DNA from: Amycolatopsis thailandensis
GTDB lineage: Bacteria > Actinomycetota > Actinomycetes > Mycobacteriales > Pseudonocardiaceae
Assembly: GCF_002234405.1 (NCBI RefSeq)
Contig: NZ_NMQT01000064.1
Coordinates: 1-45,438 of the forward strand
DNA: 45,438 nt
Reading direction: 5' to 3'
Shown here: piece after piece, positions 33,889 to 41,481 of the stretch
How positions within the stretch are numbered: position 1 is the stretch's first letter
Layout: each line of letters starts with the position of its first letter
Notes under the pieces: generated by a model
Database searches by the model: none
Told to the model about the DNA's origin: nothing
Seen by the model: the letters and a program-made list of their open reading frames with translations, nothing else
Made by a program: the position numbers and the translations under genes

Positions 33889-34848
33889 GTGACCCGGCCC
33901 ATCTCCCGCGTGCTCGCGTTGCTGGAGATCCTCCAGAGCGGCGGCACGCGCACCGTCGCCGAACTCGCGCGGCGGCTCGACGTCGACGAACGCACCGTCC
34001 GCCGCTACGCCGAGCACCTCCTCGACCTGGACATCCCGGTCCGTTCGGTGCGTGGCCGGTACGGCGGCTACCGCCTCGCCCCCGGTTATCGGATGCCGCC
34101 GCTGATGCTCACCGACGAGGAGGCACTGGCGGTCTTGCTCGGCCTGGTCGCGGGACAGCGGGCCGGGCTGATCACCACTTCGGTCGCGGCCGCCGAAAGC
34201 GCGGTCGCGAAAGTCCGCCGCGTGCTGCCCGAAGCGCTCGGCCGACGGCTGGACGCGCTGCTGGAGACCGCCGACTTCACCGCACCGGCCAGGAAGGCCC
34301 TTTCGGCCGAAGCCGAGGTGCTGCTCACCGTCGCGGAGGCGGCGCGGGGCCGCCACCCGGTCGAGCTCGCGTACCTGGCCGGACACGGCGGTGCCAGCGA
34401 ACGCGTCGTCCATCCGTATGGCGTCGTCGCGCACTCCGGCCGGTGGTACCTGACCGGCTTCGACTCGGCCAGCGGCGAGGTGCGCACCTTCCGCGTCGAC
34501 CGGATCTCCTCGGCCGAGGCGCGGGCCGGGACCTTCGACCCGCCCGACGGCTTCGACCCGGCCGAACGAGTGCTGACCGCGCTGGCCGAGACGCCGCACC
34601 GGCACGACGTCTCCGTGCGGATCCAGGCGACGCCCGACCAGGTCCGCGCCGTCTTCCCGCCGTCCGTGGCCGTCCTGGAAGCGGACGGCGACGGGGTGCG
34701 TGCCCGGATCCGGGCCCAGCGGCTCGACTGGATCCCGCCGCTGCTCGCCGCGCTCGACCGGCCGTTCGTGATCGAGCGGCCCGCCGAGCTCCGCGACCTG
34801 GTCGGCGCGCTGGCGGACCGGCTCGCGGAGCGTGCCAGGGAAAGGTGA
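33889..34848 (+). CDS. WYL-domain transcriptional regulator (YafY/DeoR-type)
   Basis: 319 aa. The HTH_11 domain (about 1-60) reads RVLALLEILQSGGTRTVAELARRLDVDERTVRRYAEHLLDLDIPV in outline, with RGRYGGYRLAPGYRMPPLMLTDEEALAVLLGL after it. The WYL domain (about 140-220) shows ERVVHPYGVVAHSGRWYLTGFDSASGEVRTFRVDRISSAEA; here the namesake triad is WYL within RWYLTGF. A C-terminal WCX-type extension follows. These regulators bind nucleic acids or other ligands. The GTG at 33889 is leaderless after TATTCT. It controls itself and probably the divergent VOC gene through the perfect palindrome. Stops are 2 nt from the convergent hydrolase gene. Confidence 0.92.
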   Translation: MTRPISRVLALLEILQSGGTRTVAELARRLDVDERTVRRYAEHLLDLDIPVRSVRGRYGGYRLAPGYRMPPLMLTDEEALAVLLGLVAGQRAGLITTSVAAAESAVAKVRRVLPEALGRRLDALLETADFTAPARKALSAEAEVLLTVAEAARGRHPVELAYLAGHGGASERVVHPYGVVAHSGRWYLTGFDSASGEVRTFRVDRISSAEARAGTFDPPDGFDPAERVLTALAETPHRHDVSVRIQATPDQVRAVFPPSVAVLEADGDGVRARIRAQRLDWIPPLLAALDRPFVIERPAELRDLVGALADRLAERARER

Positions 34849-34850
34849 GC

Positions 34851-36038
34851 TCACTTGCCGCAGAACACCTTCTTGACGAGCTTGTCCAGAGCCGCCGGGT
34901 ACGACGGCACCGGGTCGTTCTCGGGGTCGCCCGCGGTGATCGACCCGGTCAGCGTCTTGCTGCCGTCGGGCGTGCTGTACATCAACGCCCCATAGCCGTT
35001 GTTGCTGCCGTTGTGATTGAGCACGATGCCGCAACCGGGGCCCAAGTCCTGCGAGAACTGTCCGAGACCGTAGAAGCCGTAGAGGCTCGCGCTTCCGGGG
35101 TGGGTTTTGCGCATCTCGGTCATCAGCCAGGCCGGGAGGAGCTTTCCGCTTTGCAGAGCGGAAAAGTACGTCTGGAGATCCTTGGTCGTCGAGATCATGT
35201 CCCCGGCGCTGGAGATCCAGGACGGGTTCTGGTGGGTGACGTCGATCGTCTTCCGCTGACCGCCGTCGTCGTACTGGTAGTAGGCGTGGGCGTACGGCTG
35301 GGGCATCCCCGGCCAGGCGCCCGGCGACAGCGTGTCACGCAGCTTGAGCGGTCGCAGGATCCGCCGGTCCAGCTCCTCGGCGAAGGGGCGGCCGGTGAGT
35401 TTCTCGACGAGCAGCCTGGCCACCACGTAGTTGGTGTTGGAGTAGTCCCAGCGCGCGCCCGGTTCGAAGACCGGGGACTTCGACACCGCCAGCCGGACCA
35501 GCTCCTCGGGCCGGTAGGTGTGGAAACGCAGGTCCACCCATTCCTTGCCGGCCCACGGGATTCCCGGCGTGACCGTCCCGTCCGGGTTGTACTGGCCGGT
35601 GTGGTTGAACAGCCCGCTCGTGTGCTGCAGCAGCATCCGAACGGTGATCCGCGAGTCCAGCCCGAACTGGGGAAGGAACCCCGCCACCGGGGTGTCGAGC
35701 CCGATCCTGCCCTCGGCCACCAGCTGCAGCACCAAGGTCGCGGTGAAGTTCTTCGTGGTGCTGCCGACGCGGAAGTGACCGTTGGTCGGCGGTTTCGCGG
35801 TGCCGCCCAGCTCGCGCGAACCGGCGCTGCCGGTCCATTCGCCCCGCTCGTCACGGACGCGCACCTGCATCCCGCCGAATCCGGCGTCCACGAACTCTTG
35901 CATGGTCCGCTGCAGGTCCGGGCGGGCCGATGCGGCGGACGCCGTCGGCACGGTCAGGCCCGTCAGCAGCGCGGCGGCCAGCGCCGCGGCGCCGACCCGG
36001 CGGACGATGTTCTTGGTACCCCTCAGTGATGTCCTCAT
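34851..36038 (-). CDS. Secreted serine hydrolase (beta-lactamase/D-Ala-D-Ala carboxypeptidase-like)
   Basis: 395 aa. A signal peptide (VGAAALAAALLTGLTVPTASAASA) ends near residue 40. The catalytic SxxK is in FRVGSTTKNFTATLVLQLV near residue 100. YSN (YxN) is in WDYSNTNYVVARLLVEKLTG near 195. The third motif is HNGSNNG near 350 (HxG in place of KTG), as in class C beta-lactamases, DD-peptidases and related esterases. LLQHTSGL is also characteristic. It acts outside the membrane, probably on peptidoglycan peptides or esters; beta-lactam resistance is not proven. ATG at 36038 gives the signal peptide. It lies 66 nt from the TetR gene's 3' end on the same strand. Confidence 0.9.
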   Translation of the reverse strand: MRTSLRGTKNIVRRVGAAALAAALLTGLTVPTASAASARPDLQRTMQEFVDAGFGGMQVRVRDERGEWTGSAGSRELGGTAKPPTNGHFRVGSTTKNFTATLVLQLVAEGRIGLDTPVAGFLPQFGLDSRITVRMLLQHTSGLFNHTGQYNPDGTVTPGIPWAGKEWVDLRFHTYRPEELVRLAVSKSPVFEPGARWDYSNTNYVVARLLVEKLTGRPFAEELDRRILRPLKLRDTLSPGAWPGMPQPYAHAYYQYDDGGQRKTIDVTHQNPSWISSAGDMISTTKDLQTYFSALQSGKLLPAWLMTEMRKTHPGSASLYGFYGLGQFSQDLGPGCGIVLNHNGSNNGYGALMYSTPDGSKTLTGSITAGDPENDPVPSYPAALDKLVKKVFCGK

Positions 36039-36104
36039 GTCGACTACGTTCGCGGACCCCGCTGACACGAGGCAGTCACGCCGCTGACATGGGACGGTCA
36101 CGCG

Positions 36105-36785
36105 TCAGCGTGAGACGCGGGCCTCGATGCCGTCGAGCAGGCAGTCGAGCCCGATCCGGAAGGTTTCGTCGGCGTCGAGGTGGGCGGCGTCGCGCACCAC
36201 CGTGGCCAGTGTCGGGAGCTTGCCGGAGGCGAAGGCCCGCGTCAGATAAGGACCGAATTCGGCCTGCCAGCGCTTCTCGTCCATTCCGGTGGCCCGCTCC
36301 GCCCGCCGTTCGGCGATCTCCCGCCGCACCGCGCCGATCGTGTAAGCGTTGACCGCGGCGACCACCGGCATGATCGCGTCCACGCCGAGGTCGTTCAGCT
36401 CGGCCATCACGGCCTCCGCGCTCGCCATCGTCTGCGGCCCGAGCCGCGGCCTGCCGCCCAGGAGTTCGGCGAGCCATTCGTGCTCCTGCACGGTGCGCCG
36501 CATGGCTTCGGCGAAGGATCGCAGTGTTTCCCGCCAGCCCTCCCCGGCGGGCCGGATCTCGGCGTGGGCGGCGTCGACCATCAGGTCGAGCAGCTCCTCC
36601 TTGCTGTCGATGTAGCCGTAAAGCCGCATCGGGCCGACGTCCAGCGCGGTCGCGATCTTGCGCAGCGACACCGCGTCCAGGCCGTCCGCGTCGGCCAGCT
36701 CGATCGCCGTCCGCACGATCCGGTCCCGGCTCAACGGGGCCAGCGCCGGCCTGCTCGGTGGCTCCGGCCTCTCCCACACCAACAT
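36105..36785 (-). CDS. TetR-family regulator with tetracycline-repressor-like C-terminus
   Basis: 226 aa. The HTH (about 15-65): PLSRDRIVRTAIELADADGLDAVSLRKIATALDVGPMRLYGYIDSKEELLDLM in outline, close to the TetR/TetR_C_1 group. The C-terminal domain contains LRSFAEAMRRTVQEHEWLAELLGGRPRLGPQTM, which is typical of TetR_C. It diverges from an FAD monooxygenase gene of the same type as TetX; a 34-bp palindrome lies between and must be its operator. Minus strand TATTGT, 7 nt, then ATG 36785 suggests a leaderless transcript. It is the most tetracycline-like repressor/enzyme arrangement in the window. Confidence 0.92.
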   Translation of the reverse strand: MLVWERPEPPSRPALAPLSRDRIVRTAIELADADGLDAVSLRKIATALDVGPMRLYGYIDSKEELLDLMVDAAHAEIRPAGEGWRETLRSFAEAMRRTVQEHEWLAELLGGRPRLGPQTMASAEAVMAELNDLGVDAIMPVVAAVNAYTIGAVRREIAERRAERATGMDEKRWQAEFGPYLTRAFASGKLPTLATVVRDAAHLDADETFRIGLDCLLDGIEARVSR

Positions 36786-36792
36786 GCCGGTG

Positions 36793-36798
36793 ACAATA
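36793..36798 (-). promoter_or_regulatory. -10 element of the leaderless TetR gene
   Basis: Minus strand TATTGT followed by 7 nt and ATG. It lies just left of the large palindrome, so repressor bound there would block this promoter as well. Confidence 0.55.
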
Positions 36799-36809
36799 CA
36801 ACGCATCGA

Positions 36810-36843
36810 GCGATACAGTGTATTGAGCAATACACTGTATCGC
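36810..36843. promoter_or_regulatory. 34-bp perfect palindromic TetR operator
   Basis: GCGATACAGTGTATTG (36810-36825), AG, CAATACACTGTATCGC (36828-36843): perfect 16-bp arms. It lies immediately before the GGAGGGG site of the monooxygenase gene and near the TetR -10. The inner CAATACA also recurs at 36794-36800 as a half-site. Confidence 0.88.
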
Positions 36844-36855
36844 CGGAGGGGAACC

Positions 36856-37965
36856 ATGACCATCGCCATCGTCGGAGCGGGCCTCGGCGGCCTGGCTCTC
36901 GCCCGGGTTCTGCACGTCAACGGCATCGAGTCAGTCGTCTACGAGCGCGAAGCGTCGCGCGAGGCGCGCGGCCAGGGCGGCATGCTCGACATCCATTCCG
37001 GTCAGCCGGCGTTGCGCGAAGCCGGGCTGATCGACGGGTTTTTCGCGATCGCCCGCGGCGAGGGCCAGGACATGAAGCTTCTCGAGTCGGACGGCACGCT
37101 GCTGTTGCAGGAGGACACTCCCGACGACGCCCCGCTCGCCCGGCCCGAAGTCGACCGCGCCGACCTGCGTGACCTGCTGCTGGACTCCCTCCCGGACGAC
37201 ACGGTGCGCTGGGGGCACGCCTACGAGTCCGCGGAAAACGGCGTCGTGCGCTTCGCCGATGGCACCAGTGCGGCGTACGGCCTGCTGGTCGGCGCCGACG
37301 GCGCGAACTCCCGCGTCCGCGCGCTGCTCACCGACGCCCGTCCGTCGCATCTCGGGCAGAACATCGTCGAGGTCGGGATTCCCGACATCGACCGCACGCA
37401 CCCCGGTCTCGCGGCGATGGTCGGCCGCGGCAACTACTGGGTGTTCGGCGACGGGGTGTCCTTGGGGGCGCAGCGCAACGGCGACGGCCGCGTCCGCATC
37501 GGCCTCAGCTTCTACAACACCGGCGAGGACTGGCTCGCGACCAGCGGGATCCCGTTCGACGACCCGGCCGCCGCCAAAGCGCGGCTGATCGAGCTGCTCC
37601 CGGGCTGGGACGCGAGGTTCATCGCGCTGATCGAGGCCTGCGACGACGTGGTCGTGCCGCGGTCGCTCACCACCCTGCCGCTCGGCCTTACCTGGGCGCC
37701 GGCGCCGGACGTCACCCTGCTCGGCGACGCCGCGCACCTGATGCCGCCGGTGGGCGAGGGTGCCAACATGGCCCTGCTCGACGGCGCCCGGCTCGGGCTG
37801 GCGCTGGCCGCGCACCCGGACGACTTCCCCGCCGCCGTCAAGGAATACGAACGCGAGATGTTCGAGCGCACCGGCGACGCCGCCCGCATGTCCGCGCGGG
37901 TGCAAGAAATGCTGATGTCGCCGAACGCCGCTCGGCGGATGCTCGCGTTCTTCCAGCCGGACTGA
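36856..37965 (+). CDS. FAD-dependent monooxygenase (TetX/PHBH-like)
   Basis: 369 aa. The dinucleotide motif GAGLGGLALARVL (GxGxxG) starts near residue 7, followed by VVYEREAS. The sugar/FAD motif GDAAHLMPPVGEGANMALLDGARL near 290 is the conserved GD fingerprint, and LVGADGANSRVR (DG motif) lies near 155. These mark class A flavoprotein monooxygenases, which hydroxylate aromatic or polyketide substrates using NAD(P)H and oxygen. The PVGEGAN stretch is TetX-like. GGAGG lies 8 nt before the ATG. The divergent TetR-type gene and palindrome suggest substrate-induced expression. Drug modification is possible but not shown. Confidence 0.93.
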   Translation: MTIAIVGAGLGGLALARVLHVNGIESVVYEREASREARGQGGMLDIHSGQPALREAGLIDGFFAIARGEGQDMKLLESDGTLLLQEDTPDDAPLARPEVDRADLRDLLLDSLPDDTVRWGHAYESAENGVVRFADGTSAAYGLLVGADGANSRVRALLTDARPSHLGQNIVEVGIPDIDRTHPGLAAMVGRGNYWVFGDGVSLGAQRNGDGRVRIGLSFYNTGEDWLATSGIPFDDPAAAKARLIELLPGWDARFIALIEACDDVVVPRSLTTLPLGLTWAPAPDVTLLGDAAHLMPPVGEGANMALLDGARLGLALAAHPDDFPAAVKEYEREMFERTGDAARMSARVQEMLMSPNAARRMLAFFQPD

Positions 37966-37971
37966 GCTCGT

Positions 37972-38421
37972 TCACCCGGTCAGGCAGTGCTGCACGAGCG
38001 GACCGAACGAGGCGACCAGTTCGTCGACGGACGCCGAGGCGATCGGCTCGACGCGCACGATGTACCGGGCCACCGCGAGCCCCAGGATCTGGACGTTGAC
38101 CATGCTCGCTCGCCGCAGGGCGTCCGGCGTGCCGAGCAGCGCCGCGATCCGCCCGGTGATCTCCCGGTCGATGAATTCGCGCAGCAGCGCTTCCGACTTC
38201 GGGTCGGTGGGCGCCGACCTGGTCAGCATGACCAGCGGCGTGCGGTCGGACTTGTCGAGGTTCTCCAGCAGCGTCCGGACGACGCGCTCGCCGAGGGTGC
38301 CGAGTTCGCCGTCGAACAGCGACTCGATGGCGGGCGGGACGTCCTCGGACAGTTCGATCACCGCGCCGAACAGACCCTGTTTGGTGCCGAAGAAGTAGAA
38401 GACCATCGCCGGGTCGACCCC
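37972..38421 (-). pseudogene. TetR-family regulator lacking its DNA-binding N-terminus
   Basis: The readable part begins GVDPAMVFYFFGTKQGLF, which is the end of a TetR recognition helix and the start of helix 4; a normal gene has about 45 residues before this point. The remaining ~145 residues look like an intact TetR ligand-binding domain (TRSAPTDPKSEALLREFIDREI, ending FGPLVQHCLTG). Upstream on the minus strand the frame continues without a start into sequence antisense to a membrane protein, with no HTH. An ATG at 38406 could start a 144-residue fragment. Without the HTH it cannot bind DNA in the normal way. It faces a second 5'-truncated gene, so a deletion is likely. Confidence 0.7.
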
Positions 38422-38619
38422 CGTCGTCGGCGTTATTACCTGTGCACGGCGGTTTTCCTGGCGAAGTTCGCCATCGCCGCGGCGGTGCTGGTGCCGCTGT
38501 ACCTGGCCGAAGCGGTGGTCCCGCTCGGCATCGTCGCGACGCTGCTGGGCGGGGCGCCCGCGGCGGGCGTCTGCGTCTACCTGTGCTGGCGGATCCTGCG
38601 CGAGCGAACGGTGGCGTAA
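38422..38619 (+). pseudogene. Small membrane protein, apparently missing its start
   Basis: Reads RYYLCTAVFLAKFAIAAAVL, VPLYLAEAVVPLGIVATLLG and VCVYLCWRILRERTVA before a TAA-type stop at 38619. Two or three hydrophobic segments and actinobacterial codon use indicate a real gene. No ATG, GTG or TTG lies in frame near the 5' end; the frame runs back into sequence antisense to the truncated TetR gene. Probably only a few N-terminal codons and the promoter have been lost. I do not recognise the family. Confidence 0.5.
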
Positions 38620-38621
38620 GC

Positions 38622-38648
38622 TATGAACATAAAACCAATCTGTTCATA
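38622..38648. promoter_or_regulatory. TetR operator upstream of the TetR/hydrolase operon
   Basis: TATGAACA (38622-38629) and TGTTCATA (38641-38648) are perfect 8-bp arms with an 11-nt spacer, 17 nt before the ATG at 38666. Likely autoregulatory. Confidence 0.7.
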
Positions 38649-38665
38649 CGTGCACAGGAGCAAGG

Positions 38666-39262
38666 ATGCCGACCCCGTTCAGCGCTGAGGACCGCGCCCG
38701 GATCACCGAGCTGCTCCTGGACACCGGACGTCGGCTGTTCGCGGTCCAAGGTCTGCGCAAGACCTCCCTGGACGATCTCGTCGACCCCGCCGGAATCGCC
38801 AAAAGCAGCTTCTACGCCTTCTTCGATTCCAAGGAAGCGCTCTATCTGGAGCTGATGCTGCGGCAGGCCCCGCAGCTGCACGAACGCTTGGCGGAGGTGC
38901 TGGACGAGGCCGAAAACGCGCGCGCCGCCCTCGGCGGTTTCCTGCGCGCCACCGTGCGGATGCTGGACGAAAACCCGCTCTACCGGCGGCTCGTCACCCA
39001 TCCCGAGGAGATGCGGGCGGTGACCCGGCGCATGGGCCCGGAGGAGATGGCCAGGGCGGAGCGGCTGCTGCCGCTGCCCGGGTTCCTGGAAGCGGCCAGG
39101 GGCAAGGGGCAGCTCGTCGAGGTCGACGACGACGAACTGCTCGGGGTGCTCCAGGCCGTACTGCTGCTGCCCATGCATCGCCAGGACCTCGGCGAACAGC
39201 GCTACCCCGCCGTGCTCGACAGGCTCATCGACATCGTGGCCACAGGGCTGACCAAGGAGTGA
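38666..39262 (+). CDS. TetR-family transcriptional regulator
   Basis: 198 aa. The HTH (about 10-60) includes ITELLLDTGRRLFAVQGLRKTSLDDLVDPAGIAKSSFYAFFDSKEALYLEL in outline; the recognition helix is IAKSSFYAFF. The rest is a typical helical ligand domain (ARAALGGFLRATVRMLDENPLYRRLV). AGGAG lies 7 nt before the ATG. The operator at 38622-38648 suggests autoregulation. The stop overlaps the next gene's possible start (GTGA at 39259-39262), so it is co-transcribed with the alpha/beta hydrolase, which is its likely target and may act on the inducer. Confidence 0.92.
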   Translation: MPTPFSAEDRARITELLLDTGRRLFAVQGLRKTSLDDLVDPAGIAKSSFYAFFDSKEALYLELMLRQAPQLHERLAEVLDEAENARAALGGFLRATVRMLDENPLYRRLVTHPEEMRAVTRRMGPEEMARAERLLPLPGFLEAARGKGQLVEVDDDELLGVLQAVLLLPMHRQDLGEQRYPAVLDRLIDIVATGLTKE

Positions 39263-39264
39263 GC

Positions 39265-40050
39265 GTGCGCGAAGGGGTACTGGCAGGCGGCGCCGCCTAC
39301 CTGGAGTTCGGAACGGGAAGGCCGCTCGTGGTCTTCCGCACGGTGCTGCCGGACTCGGCCAACCCCACGGGGGCCGCCCGGTGGGCGGAGGCGCGCTCGC
39401 TCAAGCCGCTGGCCGCGCGCTTCACCGTGCTGGCGGTCGGCCGCCGTCCCGGACTCGAACCCGGCGTCACCATGGCCGATCTCGCCGCTCACCACGCCGA
39501 GGAGCTGCGGGCCCGGTTCGATCGCCCGGTGGACGTGCTCGGCCTGTCCACGGCCGGGTGTCTGGCGCTGCAATTCGCCGCCGACCATCCCCGCCTGGTG
39601 CGAAGGCTGGTGGTCGGGGCCGCGGGCGTCCGTCTCGGACCGGACGGCCGTCGCGTCCAGCGCGAGTACGCGGACCTGCTGGCCGCCGGGCGATACCGCG
39701 CCGCGGCCAAGGCGCTGGCACCCACGGTCGCGGATTCCCGGCTCGGACGCGTCTTGATGGCCGGTTTGCTGGGGCTGACCGGCGGTCGCCCGGCGGACCC
39801 GAGCGGAATGGTGGCCATGCTGCGCGCCGAGGACACCTTCGACATCGAAGACCGTCTTGGCGAGATCACCGCCCCCACCTTGGTGATCGCGGGCTCGCGG
39901 GACGTCCTCTACCCGCCGGAACTCGCCGAACGGGTCGCGAGCGGAGTGCGCCACGGCGAACTCGAGATCTACGAAGGACGGCGGCACCACACCGTGATGA
40001 CCGACCGCCGCTTCGCCAGGGACGTCGTCGACTTCCTCGGCCGCTTTTAA
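39265..40050 (+). CDS. Alpha/beta-hydrolase
   Basis: 261 aa from GTG 39265, which has AAGGAG 5 nt upstream; GTG 39259 is an alternative. The nucleophile elbow is VLGLSTAGCLALQFAADHP (GxSxG) near residue 92. The acid is in LVIAGSRDVLYPPELAE near 215. The catalytic His is in GRRHHTVMTDRRFARDV near 245. These define a serine esterase/lipase-type hydrolase in the cytoplasm (no signal peptide). Substrate is not known. It is coupled to the TetR gene upstream. 13 nt after its stop, the promoter of the next TetR gene begins. Confidence 0.9.
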   Translation: MREGVLAGGAAYLEFGTGRPLVVFRTVLPDSANPTGAARWAEARSLKPLAARFTVLAVGRRPGLEPGVTMADLAAHHAEELRARFDRPVDVLGLSTAGCLALQFAADHPRLVRRLVVGAAGVRLGPDGRRVQREYADLLAAGRYRAAAKALAPTVADSRLGRVLMAGLLGLTGGRPADPSGMVAMLRAEDTFDIEDRLGEITAPTLVIAGSRDVLYPPELAERVASGVRHGELEIYEGRRHHTVMTDRRFARDVVDFLGRF

Positions 40051-40063
40051 GGAACGTTCGTTC

Positions 40064-40093
40064 TTGACTGATCGTTCCTCAAAAGTCTATCGT
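40064..40093 (+). promoter_or_regulatory. Promoter of the TetR/PH-like operon with overlapping dyad
   Basis: TTGACT (40064-40069), 18 nt, TATCGT (40088-40093), then 6 nt to ATG 40100: a good sigma-70-type promoter giving a leaderless transcript. GGAACG (40051-40056) and CGTTCC (40073-40078) flank the -35, a plausible operator. Confidence 0.7.
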
Positions 40094-40099
40094 CGTGGC

Positions 40100-40600
40100 A
40101 TGGGCAGGCGAAGGGCGTTCGACGAGGACGAGGTGGTGCGCGCCGCCGTCGGGTTGTTCGGCGGCCGCGCGTACGACGGGGTGTCCGTCGACGATCTCGT
40201 CACCCACCTCGGTGTGCACCGCAACAGCCTGTACAAGACGTTCGGCAGCAAGCGCGGCCTCTACCTGGTCGCCCTGCGCCGCCACCTCGCCGACGACGTC
40301 CGCCCCTTGGCCGAGGCGCTCGCCGCGGCGACGGACGCAACGACCGCGCTGCGGCTCGTCACGTCGGCCGACCTCGGACTGCTGCTGCTCGCGGCTGTCG
40401 AACGGGCGCCGGCCGACGAGGAGGTGGCCGCCGAGGTCGCCGCGGGGCTGGCCGCCGTCGACCAGGCGATCGCCGACGCGCTCGGCATCCCCACCGCCCT
40501 GGCCGCCGCGCTCACGGCCGCCGCACTGGGCCTCCTCCTGCGCGGCGACCCCGACGGTGTCGGCACCGCGCTCACCCAACGCCTCGATCCGCTCGACTGA
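40100..40600 (+). CDS. TetR-family transcriptional regulator (short)
   Basis: 166 aa, short for TetR. The HTH is MGRRRAFDEDEVVRAAVGLFGGRAYDGVSVDDLVTHLGVHRNSLYKTFGSKRGLYLVAL in outline, with recognition helix VHRNSLYKTF. The ligand domain is Ala-rich (ALAAATDATTALRLV, AVDQAIADALGIPTAL) and compact. ATG 40100 is the only start matching the leaderless promoter. The next gene lies 14 nt downstream and is probably co-transcribed. The dyad over the -35 suggests autoregulation. Confidence 0.88.
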   Translation: MGRRRAFDEDEVVRAAVGLFGGRAYDGVSVDDLVTHLGVHRNSLYKTFGSKRGLYLVALRRHLADDVRPLAEALAAATDATTALRLVTSADLGLLLLAAVERAPADEEVAAEVAAGLAAVDQAIADALGIPTALAAALTAAALGLLLRGDPDGVGTALTQRLDPLD

Positions 40601-40614
40601 AAAGGGAAACAGAC

Positions 40615-40965
40615 ATGGCACTGGTCACCATCGACGGCGAAGACCTCGTCGTCGTGATCGAAGGTCTCGACAAGCTCTGGGCCCTGAAGAGCAGCCTGAC
40701 CATCCCGCTGGCCAACGTCCGCGGCGCGACCGCGGACCCCGGCGTCGCCGCCGACCCCAAGGGAATCCGGGCGCCCGGTGCCCACCTGCCCGGGGTGATC
40801 ACCGCGGGCACGTTCCATCTCGACGGCGAAAAGGTGTTCTGGGACGTCAAGAACCCGTCGAAGGCCGTCGTGATCGAACTCGCCGACGAGCGCTACACCC
40901 GGCTGGTCCTCCAGGTCGACGATCCGCGCGCGACCGTCGCGCTGGTCGAGAAGGCACTGCGGTGA
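40615..40965 (+). CDS. Conserved PH-like small protein, function unknown
   Basis: 116 aa. Beta-rich: VTIDGEDLVVVIEGLDKLWALKSSLTIPLANVRGATADP in outline, then PKGIRAPGAHLPGVITAGTFHLDGEKVFWDVKNPSKAVVIELADERYTRLVLQVDDP, and a final helix (ATVALVEKALR). The pattern resembles the bacterial PH-like fold seen in small actinobacterial proteins. No catalytic motif. AAGGGAA precedes the ATG by 7 nt. Its neighbour and likely regulator is the short TetR protein. It converges on the HxlR gene with 7 nt between. Confidence 0.8.
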   Translation: MALVTIDGEDLVVVIEGLDKLWALKSSLTIPLANVRGATADPGVAADPKGIRAPGAHLPGVITAGTFHLDGEKVFWDVKNPSKAVVIELADERYTRLVLQVDDPRATVALVEKALR

Positions 40966-40972
40966 AAGGGTT

Positions 40973-41359
40973 TCAGCTCGGGCGGGTCCGCTGGTCGTAG
41001 CCTTGCTGGCACTTCTGGATCTCGTCGGTGTGGGCGACCGTCCAGTCGTACAGCCGCCCGAACGGCTCCCGAAGGGATTCGCCGAGCGGGGTGAGGGAGT
41101 ACTCCACCCCGACAGGGGACGTCGGCAGCACCCGCCGCTCGATCATCCCGTTGCGTTCCAGCCGGCGCAGGGTCTGGGTCAGGACCCGCTGGGTCACGCC
41201 TTCGAGGCGGCGTTTGATGTCGTTGAAGCGGCGAGGCTTTTCGAGGACGGCCATCGTCATCATCGACCACTTGTCGGCGATCTGGTCGAGAATCGGACGG
41301 CTCGGGCAGTCGGCGCGGTACACGGTGCCGGTATCGGCGTCGGTGCCAGAAGCGGCCAT
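40973..41359 (-). CDS. HxlR-family transcriptional regulator
   Basis: 128 aa from ATG 41359. The conserved start CPSRPILDQIADKWSMMTM has the Cys near residue 18 that senses reactive electrophiles or redox in several HxlR members (e.g. HypR, YodB). The wHTH reads RRFNDIKRRLEGVTQRVLTQTLRRLERNGMIERRVLPTSPVGVEYSLTPLG in outline. GAGGA lies 7 nt before the ATG. It diverges from the crotonase-family gene and the intergenic region carries a perfect 8-bp inverted repeat. Redox sensing is inferred only from the conserved Cys. Confidence 0.92.
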   Translation of the reverse strand: MAASGTDADTGTVYRADCPSRPILDQIADKWSMMTMAVLEKPRRFNDIKRRLEGVTQRVLTQTLRRLERNGMIERRVLPTSPVGVEYSLTPLGESLREPFGRLYDWTVAHTDEIQKCQQGYDQRTRPS

Positions 41360-41426
41360 ACCGGTATCCTCCGCGATCCTTGAGATGCCCAAAGTGCGTT
41401 CTTGACGGTGATCGATCCCCACCGGA

Positions 41427-41453
41427 ATCTAGGTATACATCAGGAACCTAGAT
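41427..41453. promoter_or_regulatory. HxlR operator between HxlR and crotonase genes
   Basis: ATCTAGGT (41427-41434) and ACCTAGAT (41446-41453) are perfect 8-bp arms with an 11-nt spacer. It is 28 nt before the crotonase ATG and 67 nt from the HxlR start. Confidence 0.72.
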
Positions 41454-41481
41454 GCCTGCCAGGTACGGATCGGAGAGCTGA

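Noticed and set aside
38666..40600. The two TetR genes at 38666 and 40100 as one duplicated pair
   Set aside because: Their HTHs and ligand domains differ in length and sequence beyond the common family pattern, so recent duplication is not supported.
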